Shown: in pieces, positions 5,178 to 5,716 of the stretch
Layout: every line of letters begins with the position of its first letter
How positions within the stretch are numbered: position 1 is the stretch's first letter
Assembly: GCA_902773455.1 (NCBI GenBank)
Contig: CACYEW010000362.1
Span: 1 to 5,716 of the forward strand
Origin: an uncultured Ruminococcus sp.
GTDB lineage: Bacteria > Bacillota > Clostridia > Oscillospirales > CAG-272
DNA: 5,716 nt
Direction of reading: 5' to 3'
The notes under the pieces: generated by a model
What the model saw: only the letters and a program-made list of their open reading frames with translations
Database searches by the model: none
What the model was told of the DNA's origin: nothing
Translations under genes and position numbers: made by a program

Positions 5178-5249
5178 AGTGCCGTTTTGGCACTATTTTT
5201 ATATAATAGCGGTGCCATTTTGGCACCGCTATGCTTTATCAAAAGTGCC
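5178..5249. promoter_or_regulatory. Operator-like array: two GTGCC-N5-GGCAC palindromes and a half-site, 33 bp apart
   Basis: Site 1 is AGTGCC-GTTTT-GGCACT (5178-5194). Site 2 is an 11-bp perfect inverted repeat around the same core, GTGCC-ATTTT-GGCAC (5206-5232). Site 3 is a half-site, AGTGCCGTT, beginning at 5244. The GTGCC words start at 5179, 5212 and 5245, exactly 33 bp apart, about three helical turns, so all face the same side of the DNA. The array lies just upstream of the -35 box of the antitoxin promoter and is the likely binding region for the XRE-type HTH of that gene's product (inference). Confidence 0.75.
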
Positions 5250-5297
5250 GTTATACTGTATTATATCCGATTTATGTTAAAAAATAACGTTAACTCC

Positions 5298-5375
5298 TGC
5301 AAATAATTCAGCGTTTTATGTGCATATTATCGGTAGTTATCTGCACATTTTTTGCGGATTTATATGCAGATAACT
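5298..5375. repeat. Cluster of TGCANATAA-like words and an 11-bp inverted repeat
   Basis: AGTTATCTGCA (5335-5345) and TGCAGATAACT (5365-5375) are perfect inverted copies separated by 19 bp. Related words are TGCAAATAAT (5298-5307) and TGCATATTAT (5321-5330), and TGTGCA (5319-5324) also mirrors TGCACA (5342-5347). The set of mixed direct and inverted copies over 78 bp suggests a protein-binding cluster; no specific protein can be named. Confidence 0.4.
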
Positions 5376-5400
5376 CCGTTTTATATACAGATCGGCCGGC

Positions 5401-5436
5401 AAAATCAAAGCGGCAGAGTTTTTTTCTGCCGCTTTG
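5401..5436 (-). terminator. Hairpin with 12-bp perfect stem, possible terminator
   Basis: CAAAGCGGCAGA (5406-5417) pairs perfectly with TCTGCCGCTTTG (5425-5436) around a 7-nt loop. Read on the minus strand the stem is followed by ATTTTG, a weak U tract, so it could end a transcript entering from the right. On the plus strand the following bases (TAATG) are not a U tract, although seven of the T residues lie in and next to the loop. Confidence 0.5.
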
Positions 5437-5716
5437 TAATGAAAACAAATTATATACGTAAGTTGAAAGATCAGTCTGAGATCAACCAATTCTTCAAGCA
5501 TTCACTTAAAGAATCCAATCGGCAGATCAGCACTTTCTCCTTATTTCTGTTCACAAACTCAACTCTTTTAGTAATGGTGACACGCACGTGCCACTGTAGC
5601 TTTAAATATGAAATAATTAGAAACTCCTTCTTTCGATTATCGTGACGGAAGGAATTATTTTTACATCAGATTATACCAAGTTATATTTTGTTATACATAA
5701 CAAATTCATATTTTTA
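5437..5716. other. AT-rich stretch with no supported gene; start-less open frame on the minus strand
   Basis: This stretch is visibly richer in A and T than the coding part of the window. On the minus strand a stop-free frame runs from 5665 to its TGA at 5471. It has a good AAGGAG (5624-5629), but only ATT codons stand where the start should be (5617 or 5614). Its encoded peptide contains V-E-F-V-N-R-N-K at the middle and D-S-L-S-E-C-L-K-N-W near the end, faintly like parts of DDE transposases, but too short and unsupported to call. A TGG-TATAAT extended -10 box lies upstream (5670-5675). TTTGTTAT-AC-ATAACAAA near 5689-5704 is a palindrome. A decayed gene or mobile-element scar is possible. 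Confidence 0.3.

Noticed and set aside
5202..5207. Plus-strand TATAAT as a divergent promoter
   Set aside because: The nearest TTGGCA lies only 9 bp upstream of it and no -35-like box is found at 16-18 bp; no gene follows on the plus strand.
5178..5249. CRISPR array or iteron-type origin, because of the 33-bp period
   Set aside because: Only the short GTGCC cores repeat; the rest of each 33-bp unit differs and there are no replication or Cas genes nearby.
5352..5645. 97-codon plus-strand open frame
   Set aside because: It runs straight through the 12-bp hairpin at 5406-5436, has no ribosome site before its ATG, and its peptide has no recognisable domain.

Overview
The window looks like a piece of a mid-GC Clostridia (Firmicutes/Bacillota) chromosome, probably an uncultured gut-type lineage. 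The evidence is near-consensus sigma-A promoters, strong GGAGG-type ribosome sites, tightly packed co-oriented genes, and families typical of that group: a YunG-like protein, a FlaR-like small kinase, a multi-TM GGDEF protein and a Firmicute-type MFS protein. All recognised genes lie on the minus strand, so the biological reading order runs from the right end to the left. No tRNA, rRNA, CRISPR array or complete insertion sequence was seen.

Right end (about 5160-5716). This is about 550 bp with no convincing gene. It is AT-rich to the right of 5437. It holds a 12-bp hairpin (5406-5436), a cluster of TGCANATAA-like words (5298-5375) and a start-less open frame that may be a relic (5471-5665). 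Next to the first gene sits an operator-like array: two GTGCC-N5-GGCAC palindromes plus a third half-site, placed exactly 33 bp apart (5178, 5211, 5244). A perfect consensus promoter (TTGACA-17-TATAAT, 5142-5170) fires leftward from here.

Centre (1637-5123). This is a seven-gene, apparently co-transcribed block. It opens with a MntA-like nucleotidyltransferase antitoxin carrying an N-terminal XRE-type helix-turn-helix, followed (8-nt overlap) by a HepT-like toxin with an intact RX4HXY motif: a type VII toxin-antitoxin pair. Five small proteins follow with almost no gaps: a 313-aa uncharacterised protein with a probable internal repeat, a cyclophilin-like-fold protein, a YunG-like protein, a FlaR/adenylate-kinase-like P-loop protein, and a 131-aa uncharacterised protein with a very basic tail. 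The last three are joined by 4-nt ATGA overlaps. The block ends at a hairpin region (1530-1604) whose terminator stem is interleaved with a second stem in pseudoknot order, followed by another terminator-like hairpin (1482-1512).

Left end (1-1447). A second unit, driven by its own extended -10 promoter (1419-1447), encodes a membrane GGDEF protein (putative diguanylate cyclase with a degenerate I-site) and, 15 nt further on, the start of an MFS-type transporter cut by the window edge.

The most notable feature is the toxin-antitoxin module with its DNA-binding domain fused to the AMP-transferase antitoxin, its phased operator array, and the cargo of small proteins apparently transcribed with it.
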